A stretch of 64,000 nt of DNA. It comes from JAFLBI01 sp964616465 (lineage in GTDB: Bacteria; Bacteroidota; Bacteroidia; Chitinophagales; Chitinophagaceae). Below the pieces are notes generated by a model. The model saw only the letters and a program-made list of their open reading frames with translations. It made no database searches and was not told the origin of the DNA. A program made the translations under genes and the position numbers. The stretch spans positions 300,513 to 364,512 of the forward strand of contig CAZTTO010000001.1 in the NCBI GenBank assembly GCA_964616465.1, in the 5' to 3' direction. Numbering within the stretch: position 1 is the first letter of the stretch; each line of letters begins with the position of its first letter. Of the stretch, positions 7,766 through 16,312 are shown piece by piece.

Positions 7766-8125
7766 TTAAAAGCTGCTATTATTATCTTGTTGCGATACAG
7801 TAATTTTATTTTTATCATTCTTTTGAAGAATCATACCTTGATTTGATGAGGAGTGATTTGTTTGAATCATTTTCAAGTTCTCTAATAACATAACCAACAT
7901 TGTATCATTAGCACCTTTTGCCAACTCTATCCATTTCCCATACATTAAAGTATCATACAAGGAATGAGAATAAACGTTTGAAGGCGCATTCATTTCATTT
8001 AAGATAGCTTCCCTTACACTTCTGTTTGACTCATCAAAATTTGGATGATGCTTTAAATTCCAAACCCAAATAGAAAGCAATGCAATTATTATTGTTAACA
8101 GTAAGTAACCAATATATTTTCTCAT
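7766..8125 (-). CDS. Membrane-anchored protein, possibly the 5' part of a split MORN gene
   Basis: A 119-residue frame with an N-terminal membrane segment (about residues 5-24, YLLLTIIIALLSIWVW), then a hydrophilic region ending QDNNSSF and a TAA. I recognise no family in the hydrophilic part. It follows the DUF2490 gene by 5 nt and is probably co-transcribed. Codons after the TAA stay in the same frame and read straight into the MORN protein, so the simplest alternatives are a single-base nonsense change in one gene, or two genes that arose by such a change. A sequence error at the TAA cannot be excluded. Confidence 0.6.
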   Translation of the reverse strand: MRKYIGYLLLTIIIALLSIWVWNLKHHPNFDESNRSVREAILNEMNAPSNVYSHSLYDTLMYGKWIELAKGANDTMLVMLLENLKMIQTNHSSSNQGMILQKNDKNKITVSQQDNNSSF

Positions 8126-8130
8126 AAACT

Positions 8131-8949
8131 TTAATCTGTGAATTGAACTTTAGTAGCATCAGCTTTTCCTAAGCCCTTCAATTGATCAATAAACAACGTG
8201 AACATCACGCCTCTCCCTCTATCGAATTCAAACCCTGTTGCCCCCCTTGTTCTAATTCTATCAACATATCTCAATTCAACACGTGCAGTATTCCAAAAAC
8301 GATACCCTACACCTGCATAAAAACGATTTTGATTGAATGTATTTAATACCACATTTTTTCCAAAGTTGATGCCAATCTCATTAGACATCATTGCATACAT
8401 GTTATTGTTCTCATAAAAATCCTTTCCTAAAAAAGTATAGCGAAGTCTATATCTTATCCTAAATCTATTTAAATAGCGCCATGAATCAGAAGTAGGATTT
8501 TCTTGCCAACGTAGTTCATATCTATATCTCCAAGTATGCATAAAACGGGGATTGCCCGGTTTAAAATGATGAAAATATTGAATGGTTGTTCTCCATTCTG
8601 AATAAGGAACTCGATCAAAGTCTTCTGGCTTTCCTAAATATTCATGTGTGCGCATATAACCAATAGGACTGATACTTAGTCTAGCATTAGGTGAAAACTG
8701 ATAGTTAATCCATGGTCTGAAACTTATGCGAAGAGGTTCGGCAAAAGGATTATTGTTATCAAATCCAGATTTTCTCCTATATACCAAATCAGCACCCCAC
8801 CCCCACTGATCTTTTTTGTCAAGCTGATTTACCTCAATTTTAGACCAGAGAACTGTGTGTGGATAGACAATTTTTTGCGATTGCGATAGACCGATTTTTA
8901 TTAAGAAAATACTACAAATTACACTGAAGACGGTATATTTTGAAACCAT
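8131..8949 (-). CDS. DUF2490 outer-membrane barrel protein
   Basis: A 272-residue protein with a signal peptide (to about residue 22, ending SQSQK) and then alternating aromatic/polar beta strands (WGADLVYRRK, LRISFRPWINYQF, WRYRYELRWQE, YAGVGYRFWNTARVELRYVD) typical of an outer-membrane beta barrel. The arrangement fits the DUF2490 family, common in Bacteroidota and without a known function. It heads a short minus-strand run with the membrane-anchor and MORN frames. Divergent from the pyruvate-kinase-like gene across about 217 nt of A/T-rich sequence. Confidence 0.75.
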   Translation of the reverse strand: MVSKYTVFSVICSIFLIKIGLSQSQKIVYPHTVLWSKIEVNQLDKKDQWGWGADLVYRRKSGFDNNNPFAEPLRISFRPWINYQFSPNARLSISPIGYMRTHEYLGKPEDFDRVPYSEWRTTIQYFHHFKPGNPRFMHTWRYRYELRWQENPTSDSWRYLNRFRIRYRLRYTFLGKDFYENNNMYAMMSNEIGINFGKNVVLNTFNQNRFYAGVGYRFWNTARVELRYVDRIRTRGATGFEFDRGRGVMFTLFIDQLKGLGKADATKVQFTD

Positions 8950-9142
8950 ATCCTCGAAATATCAAATATGGTGCCTGAAAAACTTAAAAAATAAAATTTA
9001 AAAAAATATCTACATAATGCAATCAAAACAAGTTCACTAGTCTACTTTAATACAAGTTAAAATTGAACAAGTCCTTGAGATTATCTAATTGTTACTTTTT
9101 GAAGAAATCCCGTCACTTATTAATCATTGCTATTCAAATAAA

Positions 9143-9161
9143 TAGATTTGTAAAGAATCTA
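9143..9161 (+). promoter_or_regulatory. -7 element and small inverted repeat upstream of the pyruvate-kinase-like gene
   Basis: TAGATTTG (9143-9150) matches TAnnTTTG 16 nt before the ATG at 9167. It is also the left arm of a short inverted repeat, TAGATT (9143-9148) with AATCTA (9156-9161). No good -33 TTTG is seen at the right distance. The rest of 8950-9142 shows no gene-like sequence. Confidence 0.35.
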
Positions 9162-9166
9162 TAATT

Positions 9167-10654
9167 ATGAGAAACAGGCAGTTAGAATTTATTGAAAAAG
9201 AACTTAATATTCTTTCTGAGGAAATGGAGCTGATTTCAAAAAATAAAGAAAAGTATTCTAGTGAAATTCATCCAAAACAATTATTAGCCTTTAAAAACCT
9301 TCTTCATTATTTATACTTAAGAAGTAAAGACATTAGAGAACTACAACAAAAACTTCACTTAAATGGCTTTTCCTCACTCTCAAATTCAGAGAGTCACATA
9401 CACTGGCATATACAAGTTATCCTGCAAAGACTTAGAGATAAAAATAATTTTAAAAAACTCTCAAATTGCAATTACGCTTCGGCATCAAAAAGCTTAGAAT
9501 TGAATAGAAACATTTTATTTGGTGAAAAGCCTGGCCAAAATACACCCCATTTGATGGTTACTATGGATGCATCTTTTTTAAATGATGTAAATTCTATTGA
9601 GCTATTATTAAAAAATGGAATGAACATCGCACGAATTAACTGTGCGCATGACACAATGGATATTTGGCTTAAATTGATCCAGAAGATAAAAAGAGCCTCA
9701 AAAGCAACAGGTATTCAATGTAAAATATATATGGACCTAGCAGGTCCAAAAATTAGAGTTCAACTTTTAAATAATGGCAAAGAAGATGGAAAAATAAAAG
9801 TAAAAGAAAATGATATAGTTTGGCTTTCAGAATCTAATGCCGGTTTTGATTCTAAAGATATTGTAATCAGTCCAACCGAAATTGGAATTATTCGTTTTCT
9901 TAATGAAAAGGAAAGAATCTATTTCGATGACGGTGTTATTAAAGGAATAATTGAAAAAAAATTAAAGAATAGAATAGCTATAAGAATAACTCGAATTTCT
10001 TCATCAAAAAGAACAATTAAAAATGGAAAGGGGATAAATTTTCCCGATTCTACCATAGAAATAAACTCTTTAACCGAGTTTGACACTTCTTGCCTTCCTT
10101 TTATTTGTAAATATGCCGATTTAGTAGGTTACTCTTTTGTTCGATCTAAAGATGACATCGTTTTATTACAAAAAACTCTACAAAGTTTTTCAATTGAGCC
10201 ACCTAAAATAATTATAAAAATAGAAACAAAAGAATCGGTTGAACAGCTCCCTAGTCTAATTATTGCAGGTATGCAACAATCTGCTTTTGGTATTATGATT
10301 GCTAGGGGAGATTTAGCGGTAGAAGTTGGTTTTGAGAGAATGGGAGAATTACAAGACGAGATTCTAAGAATTTGTGAAGCAGCACATGTCCCTGTTATTT
10401 GGGCTACCCAAGTACTTGAAAATTTAAACAAATCAGGATTAGCAACTAGGTCTGAAATCACTGATGCAATTCATTCAACTGAAGCCGAATGTGTGATGCT
10501 TAATAAGGGTAAGTACACAGAAAAAGCTTTGAGTACTTTATTGAATATTTTCAAAATAAATTTTGACCATTACCAAAAGAAAAGAGGAACTTTTAGACAA
10601 CTCAAAATTGCTTCAACTTTTTTTGACATCCAATCTAATTCAAAAATGAATTAA
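9167..10654 (+). CDS. Divergent pyruvate kinase with an N-terminal helical extension
   Basis: A 495-residue pyruvate-kinase-like enzyme. Residues 1-125 are a charged helical extension not found in ordinary pyruvate kinases; the barrel follows. Active-site counterparts are kept: Arg156/Asn158 in ARINCAH, DLAGPKIR (190-197), YFDDG (252-256), Lys351 and Glu353 in IIIKIET, ARGDL (Asp382) and WATQ (Thr414). The usual VMLSGETA loop is replaced by CVMLNKGKY (442-450) and the normal allosteric C-terminal domain is missing. Leu191 and Lys195 in DLAGPKIR match the residues known from K+-independent pyruvate kinases. It probably interconverts phosphoenolpyruvate and pyruvate, but a changed substrate is possible. 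Confidence 0.8.
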   Translation: MRNRQLEFIEKELNILSEEMELISKNKEKYSSEIHPKQLLAFKNLLHYLYLRSKDIRELQQKLHLNGFSSLSNSESHIHWHIQVILQRLRDKNNFKKLSNCNYASASKSLELNRNILFGEKPGQNTPHLMVTMDASFLNDVNSIELLLKNGMNIARINCAHDTMDIWLKLIQKIKRASKATGIQCKIYMDLAGPKIRVQLLNNGKEDGKIKVKENDIVWLSESNAGFDSKDIVISPTEIGIIRFLNEKERIYFDDGVIKGIIEKKLKNRIAIRITRISSSKRTIKNGKGINFPDSTIEINSLTEFDTSCLPFICKYADLVGYSFVRSKDDIVLLQKTLQSFSIEPPKIIIKIETKESVEQLPSLIIAGMQQSAFGIMIARGDLAVEVGFERMGELQDEILRICEAAHVPVIWATQVLENLNKSGLATRSEITDAIHSTEAECVMLNKGKYTEKALSTLLNIFKINFDHYQKKRGTFRQLKIASTFFDIQSNSKMN

Positions 10655-10725
10655 ACTATAGCTATTAAAATAATCTGAAAAAAATATAAATGTCAAAACT
10701 CAGCACTAATTAAATAAATGCTAGC

Positions 10726-11679
10726 TTATTTTTTGATACTTGTAGTATATAATATTTGACCTAAATGATTAATAAATTGAACTATTAATTCAGAAGAAGA
10801 AACTGACACACTCGCAAACCCATGTTCTGATGCTACAAATTTTGTTTTTAAATTATTTGTAACTGGCCTTACTTCACTTCCTGCACCAGAAATAAACTGA
10901 TGAAGTGTTTTACTAAGCATATCATGTTCTAAATGATGCTCATGACCAGAGAAATAAACATCAACTCCATGCTTAATTAATATGGGTTCCAAAAGATTGG
11001 CAACATCTTCTGTTAATCCCTTCCTTTTACCTGCCGAGTATAGAGGATGATGACCAACTACAATTTTCCAAGTAGCATTACTATTAGCAGAAAGAACCGA
11101 ATCTAACCATTTTATTTGTATAATAGTATCTCTTGAGTGATTTAATACATTTGTCCTAAACAAATCTTCCTCGTCTGTATAATATTTTTTCTCAAAAGGA
11201 TTTGTATCTAAGTAAATAAAAACTATATTGCTGTTATCATTAAGCCTCTTATTTACAACAAAATACCTACTTGGCATTTTCCATCTTCTACTAATTGAAC
11301 TATATTCAATTTGAGCATATGGATTCTCTTTATAATCATGATTACCTAGTACTACGTACCAGTCCTCTTGTAAACTGTGTGCTGTATAGATATCTTCAAA
11401 TGATTTCGTCCAATGAGGATCATAAATACTTTTAACACCTTTTGGATAAAAATTATCTCCTACAGATATGACAAATGCTGCATCATTCTGTTTAGCAGCT
11501 TTACCCATTTGTATGGCCGTTTCCTTTTGTTGATACTCCCCATTTCTTCCCCAGTCCCCAACAACCAAGAAATTAAGCCCTTTCTTTAAAGACTTAAGTC
11601 CTCTTATTTCTTCAGAAGATTGTGCATTAATTTGATTATCAATTAACAGAAAAAAAGAAATCAATAAAAGAATACGCAT
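10726..11679 (-). CDS. Secreted purple-acid-phosphatase-like metallophosphoesterase
   Basis: A 317-residue protein with a signal peptide (to about residue 20, INAQ) and the calcineurin-like metal-binding blocks in order: VVGDWG (Asp42), SVGDNFYP (Asp75), LGNHDY (Asn113/His114), VGHHPLYS and SGHEHHLEH. The GDNFYPKG and GHHPLYSAG forms resemble tartrate-resistant (type 5) acid phosphatases, so it likely removes phosphate from organic esters outside the inner membrane. It lies downstream of a TonB-dependent receptor on the same strand, separated by 58 nt holding a hairpin. The pairing suggests uptake linked to phosphate release; no Pho box could be recognised. Confidence 0.85.
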   Translation of the reverse strand: MRILLLISFFLLIDNQINAQSSEEIRGLKSLKKGLNFLVVGDWGRNGEYQQKETAIQMGKAAKQNDAAFVISVGDNFYPKGVKSIYDPHWTKSFEDIYTAHSLQEDWYVVLGNHDYKENPYAQIEYSSISRRWKMPSRYFVVNKRLNDNSNIVFIYLDTNPFEKKYYTDEEDLFRTNVLNHSRDTIIQIKWLDSVLSANSNATWKIVVGHHPLYSAGKRKGLTEDVANLLEPILIKHGVDVYFSGHEHHLEHDMLSKTLHQFISGAGSEVRPVTNNLKTKFVASEHGFASVSVSSSELIVQFINHLGQILYTTSIKK

Positions 11680-11696
11680 AAAAAAGGTTTAAACTA

Positions 11697-11726
11697 CATG
11701 TGTGCCTCCCTTAGGAAGCACACATG
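11697..11726 (-). terminator. Hairpin between the TonB receptor and phosphatase genes
   Basis: A 9-bp inverted repeat, CATGTGTGC (11697-11705) with GCACACATG (11718-11726), plus weaker inner pairing, lies between the receptor stop and the phosphatase start. On the minus strand no T run follows directly, so it may be a processing or attenuation hairpin and not a full terminator. Confidence 0.5.
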
Positions 11727-11737
11727 AAAATAATTAT

Positions 11738-14578
11738 TTACTTGGTTATATCAAATTTCAAACCAGTATTCCACCTAACCTGATAGAATTCCAATTGTGC
11801 AGTTCTTTCTTTGGATCCTTGGAAATAACGTAAAGGTTGATTTGTAATATTATTGATCTCAGCAAACCATCTTAATCTAGGTGTAATTGCATAAGAAGCA
11901 TTTGCATCTAAAAAGAATTGCTTATCATAAAATCTATCTTCAAATGCTTCTGACCCTAATTCATCTATGTATGAAGCAGTAAAGTTTGCAGCAATCCTAG
12001 CAATAAATCGCTTATTCTCATAGCTCAATGAAGCGTTTAACATATGAGGTGCTGTTCCTGGTAACGATATTCCAGTCCTTTTTTCTCCATCTGCATTGAA
12101 TATCCCATCAGCCCTGCTTTGGGTATATGTATAATTAAAATATACTCCAAAACCTTTCCAAAATCCAGGAAGAAAATCAAGTTGACGCTGATATGCAATT
12201 TCAAATCCGTATAAATTCACTAAATCTCCATTGCGTGTCTGTCTATAATCCCAATTTGATCCTGCAGGAATTGGATTTGTTTGATTAGGAAATTCCTGAC
12301 TGAAGTTATTTGAATTATAGGTAGTAGTTCTATATGTATAAAAGAAATTGGTCAATCGCTTGTAAAAAACACCTCCAGATATAATACCTACACTTTTAAA
12401 GTAACGCTCAGCCATCAAATCTAAATTTGAACTTACAGTTGGCTTTAATGAAGTGTTTCCCACAAATATTTCTTCATCTGAAACATTCACATTAATAAAA
12501 GGAACTAAATCGAAATATCTTGGTCTTGCCATAGTATTGGTCCAAGCACCACGAATTACAAAATCTCTATTTATTTCATACTTTAAATTAATGTTCGGTA
12601 AAACATTTGTATATGCATCAGGTTCAGAAACAACTTTACCTTCACTTGTACTTCCATTAATTCTATTTCCAACGTATCTAACATTTGTTTGTTCAGCTCT
12701 TAATCCAATAATAGCGGTAAGTTTATTTGAGAACTTTTGCTCAATACTTATATAGCCACCGGCAATTTTTTCATCTGCCTCATAATTAGATGCTAAGTAT
12801 TCCTCTGGTCTATCTTGTGGAGTAAAAAGAGAAGTATTATACAAATCTAAATTTCCAATAAACATTGGGTTTACAAATTTACCTGCTTGGTATTTACTAC
12901 CTGGATTGAAATTAGGATTTGTTAAGTCTAATAAGTTGAATAGCTGTCCCATATTTGCCAATAATCCTGAACTACCTGCATTTATTCCAGCTCTATTATA
13001 CTGTGTGTATTTTAATTCACGAGACTTTTCCTTAACACTATATCTAGCACCAAATTTCAAAACTGCATTTTTTTGATTTGAGATCAATTTAACTGGAACT
13101 CTAAAATTGATTTTGTTATTCCAATCTGTCTCAAAAATATCTGTATCAAGCTCCCATAACCTTCTGAAACCATAGGTACTTAAAGCAGGCTGATTAACAA
13201 ATGTAATATTAGGTCTCTCTGGATCAGCAATATCCATATTTACACCTTGCACGGCTGTTTGAAAGTCTAAGTAACGCTCAAAGGGTCTAACTTCTGAAGC
13301 CCTAGAATATGTACTACTCCAGTTTATTTGTATAGAAGAACCAAGAATATGCTCCCCCTTTAATGAATAAGAATTAACTTTTTGAGCCTCTAATCTTGCA
13401 TTTTTAACACGAACATTATTTATTCCACCTTTAGTTTCAACTCTAGCTCTACCTCTGAAAGTTCCGTCAGCTTGTTCTGCAATATCACGCATTCTAATTC
13501 TAAATCTATTCTCCCAATCATCTCTACTATTATTCATAACATTAAGTATAATAGTATTCTTTTTATTAATTTTCCAATCTGATGTTACTTGAAAGCTTCT
13601 TCTCATCCTTCTAACGTCATATATGCGAATATCGTGCTCAGTTAAATAGAGTTTGCCAGAATTAGTTCTTCCCCATACAGCTTCAATGTTATCGCTACCG
13701 TAAACGTTATCGTTAATATTTAAACTAGCTATTATACCAAGTTTTTTATTAAAAATTCTTCCTCCTGCAACTAATGCTGCATTTGCTAATGCACCATTAC
13801 GAATGGGATTGTATCCGAAACTACCCGTACCACTTAATCTGAATTTACTAGGAGCCGAGCGTGTTACTAAATTAACACTACCACCTATTGCATCAGGTTC
13901 CATATCTGCTGTAACAGTTTTATTAACCTCAACTATCTGAACCATATCGGCAGGGATTAAATCCATTTGAATTCTCCTGTTGTCACCTTCTGCCGAGGGT
14001 ATTCTATCGCCATTTAAAGTAACTGAATTTAATTCAGGAGCTAGACCACGAATAATAATATCCCTTGCCTCACCTTGATCGTTTTGCATAGTCACACCGG
14101 GAACACGCTTTAATGCATCTCCAATATTAGCATCAGGAAAACGACCTATCTGATCAGCACTAATGATATTAGCAATATTGCCCCCATTTTTTTGTTGATT
14201 CAAGGCTTTGGCTTGCCCTTTTAAACGGTCGCCTAAAACAACAACACCTTTAAGTGTTGTAACCCCAGATTCTAATTTAAAAACGAAATCTTGGATTCCA
14301 TCTTTAATTTCAATATTTGAATTGAACTCTTGATAACCTATGTAAATAATCTTAATTGGGTATTTACCTTTCTGAACTTTGAAAAAACGAGCAATACCAG
14401 AAGCATCTGTTACCGAATTTAAATTTCCGGAACCAATTTGAACGGATGCTCCTGGAAGATTTAAATTATTTTCATCCGTTACTTTGATCTGCAAAACTGC
14501 TGAACCACCAGATTGGGTAAATGCTTTATAGCTAATAAATGAAACAAAAAGCATTAAATATGTTGCTAGCTTTTTCAT
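11738..14578 (-). CDS. TonB-dependent outer-membrane receptor
   Basis: A 946-residue receptor: signal peptide (about 1-21), a carboxypeptidase-regulatory-like beta-sandwich (about 25-105, VTDENNLNLPGASVQIGSG), the plug (about 140-250, DALKRVPGVTMQND, IIIRGLAPELNSVTLNGDRIP, DAIGGSVNLVT) and a 22-strand barrel ending TGLKFDITK. It imports an unknown ligand across the outer membrane using Ton energy, for which exbB/exbD/tonB lie about 2-7 kb upstream. No SusD partner follows, so it is not a SusCD pair. The plug form IRGLAPELNSVTLNG resembles receptors of the TonB-Xanth-Caul group. The downstream phosphatase hints at a phosphorylated ligand. Confidence 0.93.
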   Translation of the reverse strand: MKKLATYLMLFVSFISYKAFTQSGGSAVLQIKVTDENNLNLPGASVQIGSGNLNSVTDASGIARFFKVQKGKYPIKIIYIGYQEFNSNIEIKDGIQDFVFKLESGVTTLKGVVVLGDRLKGQAKALNQQKNGGNIANIISADQIGRFPDANIGDALKRVPGVTMQNDQGEARDIIIRGLAPELNSVTLNGDRIPSAEGDNRRIQMDLIPADMVQIVEVNKTVTADMEPDAIGGSVNLVTRSAPSKFRLSGTGSFGYNPIRNGALANAALVAGGRIFNKKLGIIASLNINDNVYGSDNIEAVWGRTNSGKLYLTEHDIRIYDVRRMRRSFQVTSDWKINKKNTIILNVMNNSRDDWENRFRIRMRDIAEQADGTFRGRARVETKGGINNVRVKNARLEAQKVNSYSLKGEHILGSSIQINWSSTYSRASEVRPFERYLDFQTAVQGVNMDIADPERPNITFVNQPALSTYGFRRLWELDTDIFETDWNNKINFRVPVKLISNQKNAVLKFGARYSVKEKSRELKYTQYNRAGINAGSSGLLANMGQLFNLLDLTNPNFNPGSKYQAGKFVNPMFIGNLDLYNTSLFTPQDRPEEYLASNYEADEKIAGGYISIEQKFSNKLTAIIGLRAEQTNVRYVGNRINGSTSEGKVVSEPDAYTNVLPNINLKYEINRDFVIRGAWTNTMARPRYFDLVPFINVNVSDEEIFVGNTSLKPTVSSNLDLMAERYFKSVGIISGGVFYKRLTNFFYTYRTTTYNSNNFSQEFPNQTNPIPAGSNWDYRQTRNGDLVNLYGFEIAYQRQLDFLPGFWKGFGVYFNYTYTQSRADGIFNADGEKRTGISLPGTAPHMLNASLSYENKRFIARIAANFTASYIDELGSEAFEDRFYDKQFFLDANASYAITPRLRWFAEINNITNQPLRYFQGSKERTAQLEFYQVRWNTGLKFDITK

Positions 14579-14834
14579 GAGTTGTTTACTTGGTTAATTT
14601 AAAATTGAAGCAAATATATCTTCCTAGTACTTACTCAATGGCTAGCTTACGTTAACAGTTTATTATGGAATCATTACTAAAATTTAACATTACTTTTTTA
14701 CATCTATCTAGTCTCTACTTTAAAATATTACACTTAACCATGAACTTCACTGATTGAACAAACTTGAGTGTCCATACTTATTTTCTTAAAAGAAAGTAAT
14801 TTAATTTATTTAAAGTACTTTATAATTTTAAACA

Positions 14835-16205
14835 TCACTTCCCAATACAAAACTTACTAAAAATATAATCCAACTGATCTTCATGAGAAATTTGCCCAGT
14901 TATTTCTCCCAAATATTGTAAACACTGACGTATATCAATTGCCATTAAATCACCCGGCACTCTTTCTTGTGCGGCTTGTTCCACATCTACTAAAGCTGAA
15001 TAAAGTTTTTGTAGTACTTCAACATGACGCGCATTGGTTACTAACGTTGTATCTCCATCTACTTTTCCTGTTTGAACACAAGCTACCATTCTAGCTCTTA
15101 ATTCATCTAATCCCACTCCATGCTTTGCGGAAATAAAAATATTATTTTCAACAGAAAAGTTAGTTGTATGATTTTGATCTGCTTTATTACCAATATAAAC
15201 CACTGGTGCTCCTGACTCTGCTAAACGTGTACTCATTTCTTGAATGTCTTGTTTAGTTTCAGTTGCAACATCATAGACATACAAAATCAAATCGGCTTCT
15301 TTAATTTTCTGTAGACTTTTCTCAACACCAATTTGCTCAATCATATCACTTGTATGCTCACGTATTCCTGCAGTGTCAATTAAACGGAATACAATTCCAT
15401 CAATTTGTAAGATCTCTTCAATTGTATCTCTTGTAGTGCCAGCAATATCACTAACAATAGCCCTATTTTCATTCAATAAAGCATTGAGTAATGTGCTTTT
15501 ACCTGCATTTGGCTTTCCAACAATAGCAACACTTACTCCTTGTTTAATTACATTGCCCCATTGAAAAGATTGAAGCAATTCATGTACATGTTTTTTGATA
15601 GTAGAAATTAACACTATCAATTCTTTTCTATCTGCGAATTCAACATCTTCTTGCGAAAAGTCAAGTTCTAATTCAATTAATGCTGAAAATCGGATGAGCT
15701 CTTCTCTCAATTGCATCAATATTTTTGAAAACCCACCTCTTATATGATGCAGTGCTTGTCGCGCGCTCGCTGCATTACTACTTGCTATTAAATCGGCTAC
15801 TGCTTCAGCCTGTGTCAAATCCATTTTTCCATGTAAAAAAGCACGTTGTGTAAATTCACCTGGACGAGCCATTCTTGCCCCCAAATGAGTGATGGCCTGC
15901 ATTACTCTTTGTAGGATAAAGGAAGACCCATGACAACTAATCTCTACTACATCTTCTCCAGTATAAGAACGTGGCCCTCTGAACAACGATACAACTACCT
16001 CATCAAGTGGCTCTTCTAATTCATTTCTTAGCACACCCACATGAAGTGTATGTGTTTTTTGTTCTAATAAGTTTTTAGAAGAAAAAAGCTGATTAACATA
16101 TTGAATGGCTTCTGGCCCACTTACACGAATGACTCCAATAGCTCCAACCCCTTGAGGCGTTGCTAATGCAACTATAGTATCTTTCCATGAAACAGATGTA
16201 TGCAC
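14835..16205 (-). CDS. mnmE: tRNA modification GTPase MnmE
   Basis: A 456-residue MnmE: an N-terminal tetrahydrofolate-binding domain (DTIVALATPQGVGAIGVIRVSG), a helical domain holding the G domain (P-loop GKPNAGKST, DIAGTTRDT, DTAG, NKAD) and the terminal CIGK. With MnmG it makes the 5-carboxymethylaminomethyl group at wobble U34. The start is taken as GTG at 16205 because a TACTTTTG -7 element at 16217-16224 lies between it and an ATG at 16235; the latter could only be used from a longer transcript. It acts on the same wobble uridines as MnmH, encoded 7.7 kb away. Confidence 0.93.
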   Translation of the reverse strand: MHTSVSWKDTIVALATPQGVGAIGVIRVSGPEAIQYVNQLFSSKNLLEQKTHTLHVGVLRNELEEPLDEVVVSLFRGPRSYTGEDVVEISCHGSSFILQRVMQAITHLGARMARPGEFTQRAFLHGKMDLTQAEAVADLIASSNAASARQALHHIRGGFSKILMQLREELIRFSALIELELDFSQEDVEFADRKELIVLISTIKKHVHELLQSFQWGNVIKQGVSVAIVGKPNAGKSTLLNALLNENRAIVSDIAGTTRDTIEEILQIDGIVFRLIDTAGIREHTSDMIEQIGVEKSLQKIKEADLILYVYDVATETKQDIQEMSTRLAESGAPVVYIGNKADQNHTTNFSVENNIFISAKHGVGLDELRARMVACVQTGKVDGDTTLVTNARHVEVLQKLYSALVDVEQAAQERVPGDLMAIDIRQCLQYLGEITGQISHEDQLDYIFSKFCIGK

Positions 16206-16216
16206 TTGTTTTAACG

Positions 16217-16249
16217 CAAAAGTACAGAGTTTCATTTGCTTAAAACAAA
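16217..16249 (-). promoter_or_regulatory. Promoter that decides the mnmE start
   Basis: Minus-strand TTTG (16249-16246) and TACTTTTG (16224-16217) are 21 nt apart. The -7 box ends 11 nt before the GTG at 16205 and lies inside the extension that an ATG at 16235 would need, so GTG 16205 is favoured. Confidence 0.45.
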
Positions 16250-16266
16250 TGCCCGCATAAGCGGGC
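16245..16266 (-). terminator. Intrinsic terminator of tonB (copy 1)
   Basis: Stem GCCCGC (16251-16256) with GCGGGC (16261-16266), loop ATAA, followed on the minus strand by ATTTGTTTT. It lies 46 nt after the tonB stop and ahead of the mnmE promoter. Confidence 0.7.
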
Positions 16267-16312
16267 ACTTGCACTCATAAAAACCACATATTAACTGCCA
16301 AGCAGCAGTACT

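Noticed and set aside
14579..14834. A gene or small RNA between the TonB receptor and mnmE
   Set aside because: The 256 nt are A/T-rich with only short palindromes such as TTTCTT/AAGAAA; nothing protein-like and no strong structure.
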